Below are positions 42,419 through 55,043 of a stretch of 64,000 nucleotides of DNA, piece by piece. The first letter of the stretch is position 1; each line of letters begins with the position of its first letter. The position numbers and the translations under genes are program-made. This DNA comes from Blastomyces gilchristii SLH14081 (lineage: Eukaryota; Ascomycota; Eurotiomycetes; Onygenales; Ajellomycetaceae), in contig NW_003101670.1 of assembly GCF_000003855.2 (NCBI RefSeq), positions 1,595,705 to 1,659,704 on the forward strand. Direction: 5' to 3'. The notes under the pieces are model-generated. The model saw nothing but the letters and a program-made list of their open reading frames with translations, ran no database searches and was not told the origin of the DNA.

Positions 42419-45400
42419 GTTATAAGCTCAGTAAGCAGCATCTGAAGAGAAGAGTAATACACTGATCTCAATTCTCATTTGAATTTGACAACAATCATTT
42501 GAACTGAGATGATTGATTCTCATTTGTATACAGTACAATCTACTCAACTGTTATACCTGATTCATGATCTCAATCCTCATTTGAACTGATAACTATCATT
42601 TGAACTGAGATGATAGATTCTCACTCATATATGTTCTGATATACTTGACTGTTATACACTCTGAATTCTGATCATATCTATCCTCAAATACTTGAACTGA
42701 TTCCTCAATTCATTCAATATAACTGATATGACAGATAAGACAATGTCTAGTACAACTGTACACCTTAGCATTTCTGAAGATTGAAAACTTTGATACAAGC
42801 ATATGCTAGAATATGCAAAGAATAAGAAGATATCAGACTTCATTAATCTTGATAAACCTGATATCTTCTCTGAACTAGAAGAATCTCTGAAACCTGAGTA
42901 TTCAGAAGAAGCTATCACAGAGGCTAAGATAGTATATAATATCAAGATCACTGTGTGAAAAATCAAATATATGAAATATGAGAAATTGAATGAAGGTATG
43001 ACAAAGATACAAGATATTATATAAAGAACAGTGAATGTCACAGAGCTATAACATGTATACAGTGAGAATAATGATGTAAAGAACATTATTCATTCATTAA
43101 GAGATTATCTCTTATTCACAATTATAAACTATCAAGATAATGTGAGAATCTGATATCATGATCTCTGCAAAGCACTGAAAAACAAAGATATAAAGAAGTG
43201 ATTAAATAACTGATCACTTATTAAAGATGATATCAAAGAGATGAATATAGCTGAACAGTTTAACTTGAAGAAAGACTTCTTAAATATGAATCTAGCTATT
43301 AATGTAGATTATATACAAGTATGAACTAAGAATGTCTGATATGATAAAGATGTTATATCTTTGATAGAGTTAGTTAAGAACTTCAAGAAACAGTATAGAA
43401 AAATGAGTATTCTCAAAGAAGATAAATCTATGAACTTTGCTACTCTTAATGAAAGATCTCAGCAATCATTATCAGTAATATTCAGAAACTGTATTTACAG
43501 AGCCTATCACTGATATACTCTGTACTACTATCTCAATTCATTAAGAAAGTCATCTGAATGAAAGAAAAATGAGGAGAAGAGAACTCAGATTAATTAAGCT
43601 CTTAAGAATCAAGAATTGAAGAGACACATTGACTGTGCAATATCTAGAGATTTATTTATAAATACAGATATAATAGATGTTAATGAAGCAGTTCTGAGAG
43701 AAATAATTCTGAAGTAATCAGATTCTCAATCTATCAATTATTAATCTATCAATCAACAGATCTGAAAAATATTAATAAACTTTTTAAATTCTTACTTCTA
43801 TCTCTGAAACTTCTGAATCTTTGATACTGACACAGAATAGCATATATATAATAATTAAATACATTTTCTATTCTTTACACCTGTGAATAAGAATGCAGAA
43901 GTCTATACAGATGATTTCAGTATTAAAGTTAAAGATTATGAAACTGTTAGAATAATCATGATAAATGAAGCAGATAAGCAGTTCAATATCAATCTCATTA
44001 ATATAGCTTACATTCTGAATTTTCATATAAATATCATTGCATGAAAACCATGTTTTCATATAGAAGGCATCTATTATGATAAAAAAGACTTCAGATTGTA
44101 AAAATATACAGATAGTATAATCTTTGCATGTATTGAAGTATTTGAGAAGTTACTAGTTATAGAATATAGTGAAATAGCTGTTTTCTCAACTATCTTAGAA
44201 AAATTCACTACTGAAGCTACTGCAGTTATTACATCACACACTTCTAATATTACTATATCTGAAAAGACAATATCTTTAAATTCTTTAACTTCTACAAATT
44301 CTTCTTCTAATCTGTTAAAACACACTTCAATAAATCATTCTTTCAACCTGTCAATATGCATAAAATCTTCTCAAAAATCTAAGATCTCTATAGCTACTCA
44401 GTCTATATAATATAAGAGATTAGAATATTCATTAAAAATCATCATTCAAAAGCTTGTAAATGATGCAACTGATGTTCAAATCATCAATCTAGAAGACACT
44501 GCAGATGAGCTTATTAATAAGCTTTGTAAACTCTGTTATCTATCTAATGCAAAAAATCAAATATCTAAATATCTTTATATTAAATCTCAAATATCATTTG
44601 AACATCTATACATGAATATTACACATGACTCTACACAGTGCTATAATGATGAGTGTTATCTTATACATTTCATATGTGATTATTTACATTTTCATATAGC
44701 TATAACAGCTATCTGAAAATCAGAAATCTGAAAAGCTCTTAGATAAGCTATTAATTGAATTAAACATCAATTCAACTGTACTATAAAGATTATTTGTATT
44801 GATAATAATACTGCAGTTAAGAAAGCAGATGACTTCATAAATTGAGTGAATAATGAAGATCTAGAGATGAAGTATTCTTCAGAGTATATTCATGAGCAAA
44901 ATAATACAGCAGAGTGAGTAGAAGTAATATTAATAATAAAGATAAGAACTCTATAGATAGAATCTCTTCTATTACAATCACTTTTCTCTGAGATTGCACT
45001 TACTATTATCTATCTAGTGAATCAAATCTCTACTAGAATCTTAGATTGAAAGTCATCTCTATAAGTATTGAAAGAATTTCTACAAATCAAATCTTACTTC
45101 TACACTTATCTTCAAATCTATGAATATCACATCTATGCAAAAATACTGAATAAAGTTCTCAATAGAAATCACTCTCAGAAGCTAGATCTCTGAGTATATA
45201 TTAAATATCTAGTTGAATATGATTCTACAAACATCTATTGAATTTGAATTTCACACTTAGAACAGATGATAAGAGTAAGAGATGTGATATTTAATAAGAA
45301 TAGAAAATTCAACTCTGAAGACCTCTACATCAAAAGACAACTAAGAGATTGAGTATCTAAGAAGATAAAGCTTCTATATATAAAAGTTCAAGAATCATCA

Positions 45401-47651
45401 ATGACTTCTATTAATTAATTGAAAGAGATTATAGACACTGCAGATATTAATGTTTTCTGCTCTGAAGAAAATACTCAAAGCTCTGAAAAAATAGAGAAGA
45501 AGAATAATGAGTATAAATACTATAATATTTTAATTCTTTCTAATATTTCAATTCTTTCTACATCAGATTCAATGTCAGAGTTAACAGATTCTAATATTGA
45601 TATTAATACTCATTCAGCTGTGATAGATAATTAAACACAGAACATTGCATTTAAAGCTTATGATATCAGTGTTAATTTTGATGAAGCTAATATCATTGAA
45701 GATTGCAGAATATGAAAACACAGAGCTGCTCATCTTATAGCAGTTGAAAATACTAAAGATAATTCTTATTAAATGATTAATAATGTATTCTCTCATTCAC
45801 ATTCACATACAGACTTTAATAAGTCTCAATATTTATTTTCAGATACTGTTTTCATAGTTATTAATAATACAGCTATATCAACAGCATTTATACTAACTTC
45901 AAGAATTTATAGATCTCAACTGTCAGATTCACTGAATCACTGAGCAGATATTAAAAAACACTCACATTATGAAGAATTTGAGAATACTGTTAAATAAGAA
46001 TGAGATAGTATATCTCTGCAGAATATATATAAAATTACTAGCAGATTACAGAGAGATATCTCAGTTATTTCTCTATAATAAGTATTCATCTATAAATTTG
46101 ATAATGAAGATTTTCTTTTAAAATATAAAGCTCATATCTATGTATATGAAGATCTTCAATTAATCACAGATCTTACTATAAAAGCTCACACACTAGCTAT
46201 CAGAGATCTCTGAATCTTATTAGCTCTAACTACAGTATTTAATCTAGATATGAAATAGTTAGATGAAATCAATATCTTCATTAATAGTGATATTGATGAG
46301 TTAGTATATATAAAACTATCTAATGAATGATGAAAGTTGAAGAGAGTGTAAAATTTAAAGTGTATAAATTATGTACTAAAACTTCTATAAGTACTATATA
46401 ATTTACACAGATCACTTCTTCTCTGATTAAATGAACTATTCTTAATATTGAGAATACTAGACTTTATCTCTATATCAGAGAATCAATGTCTCTTCTCTAA
46501 TAATTAATTAATTATCTTCTTCTATATGAATGATATCATCATTCTATCACAATAAGAAGATTTAAAAGAAAGAGATTAACTAATCAAAGATCTTAAAAAC
46601 ATCTATAAGATCTGATAGATAAGAGATTTGAAATGATTTCTCAACATGTGAATAATATATGATTATCTCAACTTGAAGCTCTGACTATGTCAGAATGCCT
46701 ATATTGATAAGATAGTTAATATATATCATCTCACACACATCTGTAAGGCATATATCTCACTAACTAGTGCTCTGCTAGAGCCTTTTAATAAGTCAGTCAT
46801 ATCTGTAAAAATTCATTATTATTAATAATGTATCAGCTTCTGTATCTACTCAGTGATGATGACTCACTCTGATATTATATATGCAGTGAGTAAACTAGCT
46901 ATATTTATGATAAATTCATTAGAATATCACTTATCAGAGATGAATAGAATGATATCTTATTTATATAATACAAAGAATCTTGCTATTCAATATAATAATA
47001 ATATTAACAGATCTCTACAACTTGATCTTAAACCTGATATTATTGAAGTCATTAGTAATATCTCTTTTATAGATAATCTGAATCACTGCTCTATATAAGA
47101 ATATATCTTTAAACTATTCAGTGAGACTGTTGATTGAAAATTAAATAGATAGATAATTATAACTATATCTATCACAGAAGCTGAGCTTGTTACTATCTTA
47201 TAAGTTGATAAGAAGTCTATCTGATAAGATAGATTCTTTCAACATATTTAATTTAAATCTGATCACAAGATCTGTATTTAATATGATAACTGTCAAACTG
47301 TTGACATTCTTATAAAGAAAGATCTCTCTATAATCATGAAGCTTCATCATATTGATATATATGAAAGCTGGCTCTGAGAACATGTTCAATTCAGTAATAT
47401 TACAGTTGATTGAGTGTCTACAGCTCAGATGCCAGTGGATGACCTCACTAAGGCTCTGCCATGCCAGAAACATACAGAATTCATCAAGATACTAGGCCTA
47501 GTTGATATATCAGATATTATTGAGATGCAAGCAGAATAAATAGTCTATCTTAATATAATCTCTATAGATTCATCTACACTCTTTTTATTGCAGCTTCATT
47601 TACACTTTCATTTACACTTTCATTTACATGTTACATTTGCTGAAGAGAGTG

Positions 47652-47919
47652 TGTCAGAAAAAAGAGGTTATATACTACTGAATATCACTAACATCATATT
47701 ACTACAATATTTCTCATCATCATCAGCTTACTATAACACTCATCTAATACTCACTTATGCTAGCTCTCTTGGCTCGCACATATATTTTACTATAAATAGC
47801 TCTATCTTTTGTATGAAATAGATATATGAGATAGTGTACAGATAATATAACAAGCAGATCTTGATACACATAAGATTCATATGTCTCCAACATATTCATC
47901 CGTGACACCCATTCCGACA
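47652..47919 (+). repeat. 3' LTR of the copia element
   Basis: 268 bp, beginning TGTCAG and ending CCGACA. The unmutated end CCGACA is the inverse of TGTCGG, showing the ancestral terminal inverted repeat that the 5' LTR has lost by C-to-T and G-to-A changes. Confidence 0.93.
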
Positions 47920-48765
47920 ATTTAACTCCGTGTATTTTTGAAAATACTTCACTACTATAGCTAGGAGGAGGAGCCCTATTTGCAATTTCGGGGCCAGTGC
48001 ACTACGACGCGGGATATTTACTACGTGAGTACTGAGCTACTCACTGAAGAGTACTTTAGTATAGGAAAGAGATTTAGTACTCTTTCACAATCAGTTACTG
48101 CAATTTAGCGGCTATAATACCTATTAGAAAACTTTCTACTAAAATAAAACGCTAAATATGTATATCTAGTAGGGTGTTAAGAGTTGAACTAGGCGCCGAT
48201 TTTTGGCTGATTCAAGTTTCGGCATGCCGAACTATATGATTTTCTGGGCCGGCGCCTAATCCCGTATTCCCCCCAGGCTGTGGGATAACTCACTGCATAA
48301 TTACAAATATTAATAAGGGTTGCGCAGGGATTACAGTACATTACGGGAATATACTCGTTCATCCATGATTATTCAAATCGAACAACGAAGTATAGAAAGA
48401 TTTGGACACACGAGTATGCAACGGGAACGAGAGTGCGATATGTAAGTGGTGGAGATATTTATTTTCGCCCTACTTCAAGCTTTTTTTCATTGGGTAGGTA
48501 CTAGGTAGTGGGTATGAACAAGTATCGTCAGGATATGAATTGGATGGATGGACGATAGGAAGCCTATCTCACTCATTTCTAGGTATTGCCAAAAGAGGGG
48601 TCATATACGCTCCATAGGAATCAACAAATGCACTCGCTACATACACCTTGAACAAAAGATTATTCATCGTGTGCACCATGACGTATAGGTGGACTAAAAT
48701 GTATGTATATAGAGGTAAGGAAAGAGACATCCTTCGTCAGTAATTAAAGCAAGAAAACTTAGCCC
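47920..48765. other. Right target duplication (ATTTA, 47920-47924) and intergenic sequence
   Basis: After the ATTTA copy, CpG returns to normal at once, showing that mutation was confined to the element. No gene up to the glutathione transferase stop codon. Confidence 0.6.
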
Positions 48766-49821
48766 CTAAGCCTTTGCAGCCTTTACCTTCGCAGCCTCCG
48801 CCGCTGCATGGTTCTGCGCAATAAGCTCCTCATACTGCTGGGCATTATCTATACCCAAAGGCATTCCGTTTGCCTGCAAGCCCTGCTCATTCATATATTT
48901 TTCCCTGACCTCCATAGCCTTCTTCCACGAGTCACGAGCCTCCATACGGCGTTGCCATGCCTGTACATTCGGATACGGGGCAAGGGGGTCAGGGCTTTCG
49001 AGCAGCAAGTCAAGGCGGTTGTTCCAAGGCATAAAGGACAAGTCAGCATAGGTGCACTTGTCACCGACAAGCCACTGCTTGCCTTCAAGGACACCGTTCA
49101 GAACTTCCAAAACTCGGCGAACTTGATTCTGATAACGCTCGATGACTGAGGGGATTTTCTCATGGTGAAGGACAGTGAACCTGCAGACCAAGAAGAAGCC
49201 CTTAGTGAATATTCATGGTGGGACGGGAAAATTGCTTGGGAAGCATACCATCCAGCTTGCCCATAGTACGGGCCCTGACCACTGACTTGGAAATGAAGCC
49301 ACTGATTTAGCAGATGCCTCTTATGCAGACTGTCGTATGTCAGTTTCTTCTCTTTATCGTATACCTCCTCTAGGTAATGCACAATAGCGCCGGACTCCCA
49401 GAGAGTCAGACTGGTATTTGGATCCTCGATAGCTGTTTCCAACTCAGCTTCTAGCAAGAAAGAAGAACGAGCGGGCTTGTATCTGGCTCTTCTTACCCGG
49501 AACTCGACCGTTAGGATTAACATTGATGAAGGGCGGCCTCTTGACATCGTCGAACTTGAATGAATTAATGACATAAGGGACCTCAAGCTCATGAAGAATC
49601 GTGACCACCTTTCCATAGAGATTTCGTTAGCCCTGAAACATCATGATTCTTGCGATGATTAATTGCAGGGTTGGATACTCACCTTCCACGGATTTGGACC
49701 CGAGGCTTTTTTAATAGCCAAGTCAGCTGTCAGTCTACACACAATGGCATTTATACCTGATCAAGGACAACTTGGAGCTTGACTTACGAGTCAGCCAAAC
49801 AATGATGGGCTTGATCGTCAT
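48766..49821 (-). CDS. Glutathione S-transferase, Ure2/GST-like
   Basis: Five exons on the minus strand: 49821-49788, 49705-49683, 49608-49497, 49432-49249, 49180-48766; phases agree and give 255 residues. The N-terminal thioredoxin-like domain reads KPIIVWLTPSGPNPWKV (Ser/Asn in the usual active-site loop), then VPYVINSFKFDD and the NPNGRVP cis-Pro segment, DPNTSLTLWESGAIVHYLEE (glutathione gamma-glutamyl contact ES). The C-terminal helical domain has GQGPYYGQAGWF and LVGDKCTYADLSFMPW, both typical of fungal Ure2p-type GSTs. They conjugate or reduce with glutathione in the cytosol. The very short second exon (23 nt) was placed by phase and by the conserved SGPNPWKV motif. The Ala/Lys-rich C-terminal tail is an extension. 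Confidence 0.9.
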
Positions 49822-51279
49822 TGCTTATTTTGAGCGGGAGATGAAAGCTAAGTAATTTTTCAAGTACGTCAATTTTGAGAAGTTCAGTCTGGTATGATGA
49901 TGTCCGATGGATCGACCAAGTAAACTGCTTTTGCTGCTCTTGACAACATATCATAAACGGCCGGGGTTGGCAGGTTTCTTAAATACATCTATGAAACCAG
50001 CTACTCGGGAAGCACAACCTACAATAGGAAATAGTCACCGCCATCCATGAGAGGAGCTTCTGTCATGTTAGCTTATCAATCACGCTAGCTTAACAAAGCT
50101 GATGGTCGGAAAAAGGAGACCGGGGGCCAAAGCCCAACGCATTAGTTTTTGCGGCGACAATAATTCGCGTTCGGGTTCCAGGAAGCCGCCCGGCAGGAAT
50201 GTCGGAGCGGCCTGTGTTCTCCCACATGTGTCGGAAAACAAGTCGGATACAATTGCTACATGCCGGCCACGTTTTGGACTCGGAGGCGCATCCAAAAAAT
50301 CTCCTAGTCGCTACTTGTACGGCAAACCCTGGAGCTGAAGTATTATTCACTCCAATCCGGTAAAAGTTGCTTGCCAATATACCGGCAGCTGTTCAGCTCA
50401 ACCTCCGTACTCCGTCCATCGTACATCGTAGGATTCGTGCCGCAGGATTCTTTTTCCGCATTGCCAACTGCTTCAAGGGAACCAACCAGTAAACCGTCAA
50501 GCCGGCAATAATTGCAAATTTGGAAGCCTCAAACGTGGCTCGAAGGATTTGAACAACTCCAGAAAGTTTGATATAAAAGTACTAGGTCAAGCTGTGGAAA
50601 CTGATCTTGCTTCGATCTACTTGATACTCCGTACTCCGCGCGAATACCAGGGATTTAGCCAACATCCTGCGAAATTGATTAGCAAACGTTGATAGAAGAA
50701 CCCATTGTCTGAAGACTTACCAGTGTCGTTGCAGCAGTTTGCCTGCTTTCCACGGACCTTCTGCACTTTGAACAGGTATCTGTGAAACGTAGGACAGCTA
50801 CTACTATTATATGTATGTATTGCGCTCTATAAAAGACGGTGAATACAGAGCGCCAGAGAGGTAGGTACTATACATTACCAGATTACTCAGGCAGCTCTGT
50901 TGTATTATTCAACAGGTGGTCATACGTAGCGTATAAGAAACTAAAGGTTAAGGTGCAATGAATATATCTACGTATCTCCGAGTTTTTTAGCAAGTTAGTA
51001 AATAATTAACTTGGTGGCTGTGTTCGACTCCGAAAAGCGGCGGAGCTTTATTTAAATAGTTTGCAACCCCTCCACCAAATCTTGTTGTATGACACACATC
51101 CCACATCCCACATCCCACCTCCCACCTCCCACCTCCCACCTCCCACCCCCGCCTCACCATCAACCTCCCTGTCAAGTCCCATATCGCTGCCCTCATAGCT
51201 CCATCCAATCGCTCCAGAGATTTCCTCCGCCGTGTGCGCCCAACGAGGCAAACATTCGACCAGGAAAATTCAGCGCACC
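49822..51279. other. Divergent region between the GST and HIS4 genes
   Basis: No gene is supported. It contains ACTCCGTACTCCG-type words (about 50405 and 50628) and a CCCACCT tandem repeat at 51099-51147 close to the HIS4 start. Confidence 0.5.
51099..51147. repeat. Seven-bp tandem repeat (CCCACMT)n upstream of HIS4
   Basis: About seven copies of CCCACAT/CCCACCT end 130 bp before the HIS4 ATG. The pyrimidine-rich strand may contribute to the promoter; no site is proven. Confidence 0.8.
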
Positions 51280-54128
51280 ATGGGGATCCCGTTCCTCGTG
51301 TCGATCGATTCGCAAACCCTATCATCCCTCTCATCCCCCGCCTCCGCAACAGGTCTCACTCTGACACAGATCTCCTATTTCGGTCGAGTTCTCCTCAAAG
51401 CATGTAGTCTGGATCGTGCTATTGCATTTATTGGACGTTCCTCTTCTCTTCTGGATATCTACATTGATGCAACTGCCATCGAATCTGCCGGGGACGTAGT
51501 TGACATCCTCAACGCAGGCGCGTCAAAAGCCTTGGTTACGCCAGCCCAATTGGACACCTTATCAACGGAACAGGCGGTCCCCTCGTCGAGGCTAATCGTT
51601 TATCTCTCATCTGCGAAGGAGGTTACGGAGCTGCAGAGCTGGGTTGCGGAGAGTGTTGAACGGAGGAATATCGGTGTCCATTGCGCACTTTCTCCGGCCA
51701 TAGATGCCCTCGTGTCAGAACTGGGTGATAAAGGCATTGTCAAGGAAGTTTACCGGTCGTATGACGGCGGCGCGGCGGCTATACAGGCGACTTTGATTTC
51801 GAGTCAGGCGGAAAATGCTGTCAATATTGTTCCATCAACAGCCATATCCCTTGATAAGGATGACGCATCTTCTCTCGCAAAGCTTCTGGTTGCAAGGGCC
51901 ACCCCAGACGCTACTACAGGTCTCTATACTACAGTAGTGACGGATGAGAGGGGAATTGCATTAGGCCTGGTTTACAGCAGTGAAAATAGTATTTCCGAGG
52001 CGTTGAAGACGGGCACTGGTGTGTACCAGAGCAGGAAACGCGGCCTCTGGTACAAGGGTCAATCGAGTGGGGATACACAAGAATTGGTCAGAATTGATTT
52101 CGACTGTGATAGTGACTGCTTACTCTTTGTTGTAAAGCAGAAAGGGAAAGGTATTTTTTTATGATTTTGGTTTATGATTTTGGCATTATTTTGGCTAGTA
52201 CTCCGTCGTACTAACATATTCTCTTCATTTAGGATTCTGTCATTTGGGAACAGCCAGCTGCTTCGGCCAGTACAGAGGGCTGTCTCGTCTTCAGAAGACC
52301 CTACAAGCTCGTAAGGAGGATGCACCGTCTGGTTCTTACACTGCTAGACTCTTTAATGATCCGAAGCTCGTTCAGGCGAAGATCATGGAGGAGGCTGAGG
52401 AGCTGTGCAATGCTACTTCAAAGGAGGAGGTAGCATTTGAAGCAGCTGACCTATTGTATTTTGCTTTGACCAAGTGTGTCGCTGCTGGCGTGACCCTGGA
52501 AGATATCGAGAGAAATCTTGATCTGAAAAACCTGAAGGTGAAACGCAGACGAGGCGATGCCAAACAAGGCTGGGCTGAAAAAGTTGGCCTTTCATCGGCA
52601 AAGGAAGAGCAAAAGAAAACCGTTGAACGTGCCACAGATGGTGATAAAGCTATGGGCGATCCTACTCGCAAGATTGAGATGCAGCGCATTGTGACTGCAA
52701 CTGCCACCCAAGAGACTATAGAGGACGCTTTGCAACGCCCGTCGCAAAAATCAAATGACGCTATCGTGGCTCTAGTTAAACCAATCATTGAGGACATTCA
52801 GAAGAACGGGGACGCAGCAGTCTTGAAATATACTCACAAATTTGAAAAAGCTACCTCGCTCACCTCTCCCGTCCTGAAAGCGCCATTCCCAGAGGAGCTG
52901 ATGCAGATTAGCCCAGAGACTGCCAAGGCGATTGATGTGAGCTTTGAGAACATCCGCAAGTTCCACGCTGCGCAAATGGATGACAAGCCATTACATGTCG
53001 AGACAATGCCTGGTGTCATTTGTTCACGATTCTCTCGTCCAATCGAGAGAGTTGGCCTGTATGTCCCCGGTGGAACGGCAGTTCTCCCATCCACCGCAAT
53101 GATGCTTGGTGTTCCCGCCATGGTAGCCGGATGCAAGAAGATCGTTCTAGCCTCCCCACCACGAGCCGACGGTAGCATCTCGCCAGAAATTGTATACATC
53201 GCGCACAAAGTCGGGGCAGAAAGCATTGTGCTTGCCGGTGGCGCGCAGGCAGTCGCGGCCATGGCGTACGGAACCGAGAGCGTCAGCAAGGTCGACAAGA
53301 TCCTAGGCCCGGGCAACCAATTCGTAACCGCCGCGAAGATGTTGGTTTCAAACGACACCTCAGCCGGTGTCAGCATTGACATGCCAGCAGGCCCCAGTGA
53401 AGTTCTCGTCGTCGCTGACAAGGATGCTAACCCGGCCTTTGTCGCCTCCGATCTCCTTAGCCAGGCAGAGCACGGTGTCGACTCCCAAGTTATCTTAATC
53501 GCTGTTGACCTTGATGACAGCCATCTGAAAGCGATCGAGGATGAGTTGCACGCGCAAGCTATGGCTCTGCCACGCGTAGACATTGTACGCGGTGCCATTG
53601 ATCACTCCGTCACCTTTGTCGTCAAGGATGTCGAGGAAGCTCTTGCATTGAGCAATCGGTATGCGCCCGAACATCTTATCTTACAACTGAAGGATGCAGC
53701 GGATGTTGTTCCCCTTGTCCAAAATGCGGGCAGTGTCTTCATCGGCGAGTGGACACCAGAGAGCGTTGGAGATTATTCGGCTGGTGTCAACCACTCTCTT
53801 CGTGAGTTTTCCTATATAAAATTATTCTTTCTTTTATCATCATCATCACTATTGCCACGCATCTCCCTTCTCCCATCTTCTCCCACCTCACCTATGCGTA
53901 AGCTAACCACATTTTTCCGTCTCTTTAGCAACCTACGGATATGCCAAGCAATACTCTGGCGTCAACCTCGCCTCATTCGTCAAACACATCACCAGCTCCA
54001 ATCTCACAGCTGAGGGATTACGCAATGTGGGCGGGGCGGTTATGCAACTGGCGTCAGTGGAAGGGTTGGATGCCCATCGTCGCGCTGTCAGCATTCGCAT
54101 TGACCACATGAATCGTGCTAAGAAATGA
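51280..54128 (+). CDS. HIS4: Histidine biosynthesis trifunctional protein (HisI-HisE-HisD)
   Basis: Three exons: 51280-52150, 52233-53801, 53929-54128; phases agree and give 879 residues from the ATG at 51280. Order of domains: a fungal N-terminal region (1 to about 220), the phosphoribosyl-AMP cyclohydrolase (about 225-300, GLVYSSENSISEAL, SRKRGLWYKG and DCDSDCLL with metal-binding Asp/Cys), phosphoribosyl-ATP pyrophosphohydrolase (about 308-395, KIMEEAEELCNA, EAADLLYF), and histidinol dehydrogenase (about 440-870, VGLYVPGGTAVLPSTAMML, GPGNQFVTAAK, DMPAGPSEVLV, LLSQAEHGVDSQVIL, NRYAPEHL). It catalyses steps 2, 3 and the last two oxidations of histidine synthesis. The last exon supplies the TYGYAKQYSGVNLASFVKH end of HisD. 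Complete. Confidence 0.97.
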
Positions 54129-55043
54129 GAAACGCAAGTCCTTTTTTGACTTGATGCCTGGGCATATGTGATAATGTGGCTATTAGCTTTTCGGCATATC
54201 TCGTTTTTACTTTCCGGGTGGCTCTTTTATTTTCTCTTTGCTCTCTCTAGCATTTCTTTTATTTATTATGAACTATCTTCTTTTCTTCTTCTCGGGTCGT
54301 GACTAGATGGGTGGCAAGGGAAAAATGATATTTAAAAAGGAGGTACCAGGAAACGAGAAAATATAAAAGCTAGTGGGATGAAAAACATGGGAGGTAACAG
54401 CGATGAATTGATTTATATTGTGAGCCATTGGTTTTATAGATAATTAACTATTGCCAAGAATGGTAACGTTAACTATTCATATTGTTCAGAAAAGTGACTG
54501 ACCAGTAGGCATTTTACTTTTGACACTTTTGATATTGATATGAGATAATATCCCGTATAGAGCCTAAGTCTGCACAGACTACGGAGTACGGAGTACATCC
54601 TAACTGTTGGTAGCCTGTCTACGGAGTACTCCGTATATAGGGCACGGCGCAGCATGCCGAAGCCAAGGAGCCGAACGGTAACGGCTGAAAATGCCGAGGT
54701 CCAAATAATCCCAATCTTCAACAACTCCAGCCCTGTCTCTAGTTACAGCCTTCCTGTGCGCGCAAGAGCGATAGTTACCTTTTATTTTATTGCTCTGCCG
54801 TTCTGACTTCCACTCTCCGTTTCAATCTCTCTCCCTTGCCAAATTTCTTCTATCTCGATCTCGATCTGTTAGTTAACCCAGATTGCGGAGTCCCGAAACC
54901 AATTCCGTTCCCCCCACAAAGCCTCAAGCTATTTATTTATCTGCGCCCGCCGAATTCGCGTTCGATATATTGTGTATCTACTACGTACATACTCTTCAAA
55001 GAAAAGAGAAAAGGAAAACAAGAACCCGATATTATTATAAAAT
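54129..55043. other. Intergenic region with repeated ACGGAGTAC words
   Basis: ACGGAGTAC occurs in tandem at 54580-54596, and a 16-bp perfect palindrome TACGGAGTACTCCGTA lies at 54620-54635. No gene is supported; a frame at 54836-55210 overlaps exon 1 and intron of the dehydrogenase in another phase. Confidence 0.5.

Larger units (their letters stand above)
42151..47919 (+). mobile_element. Ty1/copia LTR retrotransposon, complete but inactivated by RIP-like mutation
   Basis: A 5,769-bp element bounded by two 268-bp LTRs and a 5-bp duplication. The interior has no long frame: stops TGA/TAA interrupt every domain and CpG is almost absent. Domain traces on the plus strand keep the copia order: aspartic protease (about 43790-44140), integrase (about 44570-45370, with HICNYL-like core and RTL/EALTIIYLVN region), reverse transcriptase (about 46060-47000, with a YMNDI sequence where YVDD is expected, followed by THSDIIYAVSKLA), and RNase H (about 47000-47520). 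Integrase before reverse transcriptase separates copia from gypsy. Trp codons appear as TGA repeatedly, the expected result of G-to-A transition. A purine tract (GAAGAGAGTG) precedes the 3' LTR. It cannot make protein now. Confidence 0.93.

Noticed and set aside
42652..44325. Minus-strand frames inside the retroelement
   Set aside because: These arise because RIP-like mutation removes stop-forming words on one strand more than the other; the protein traces with domain order are all on the plus strand.
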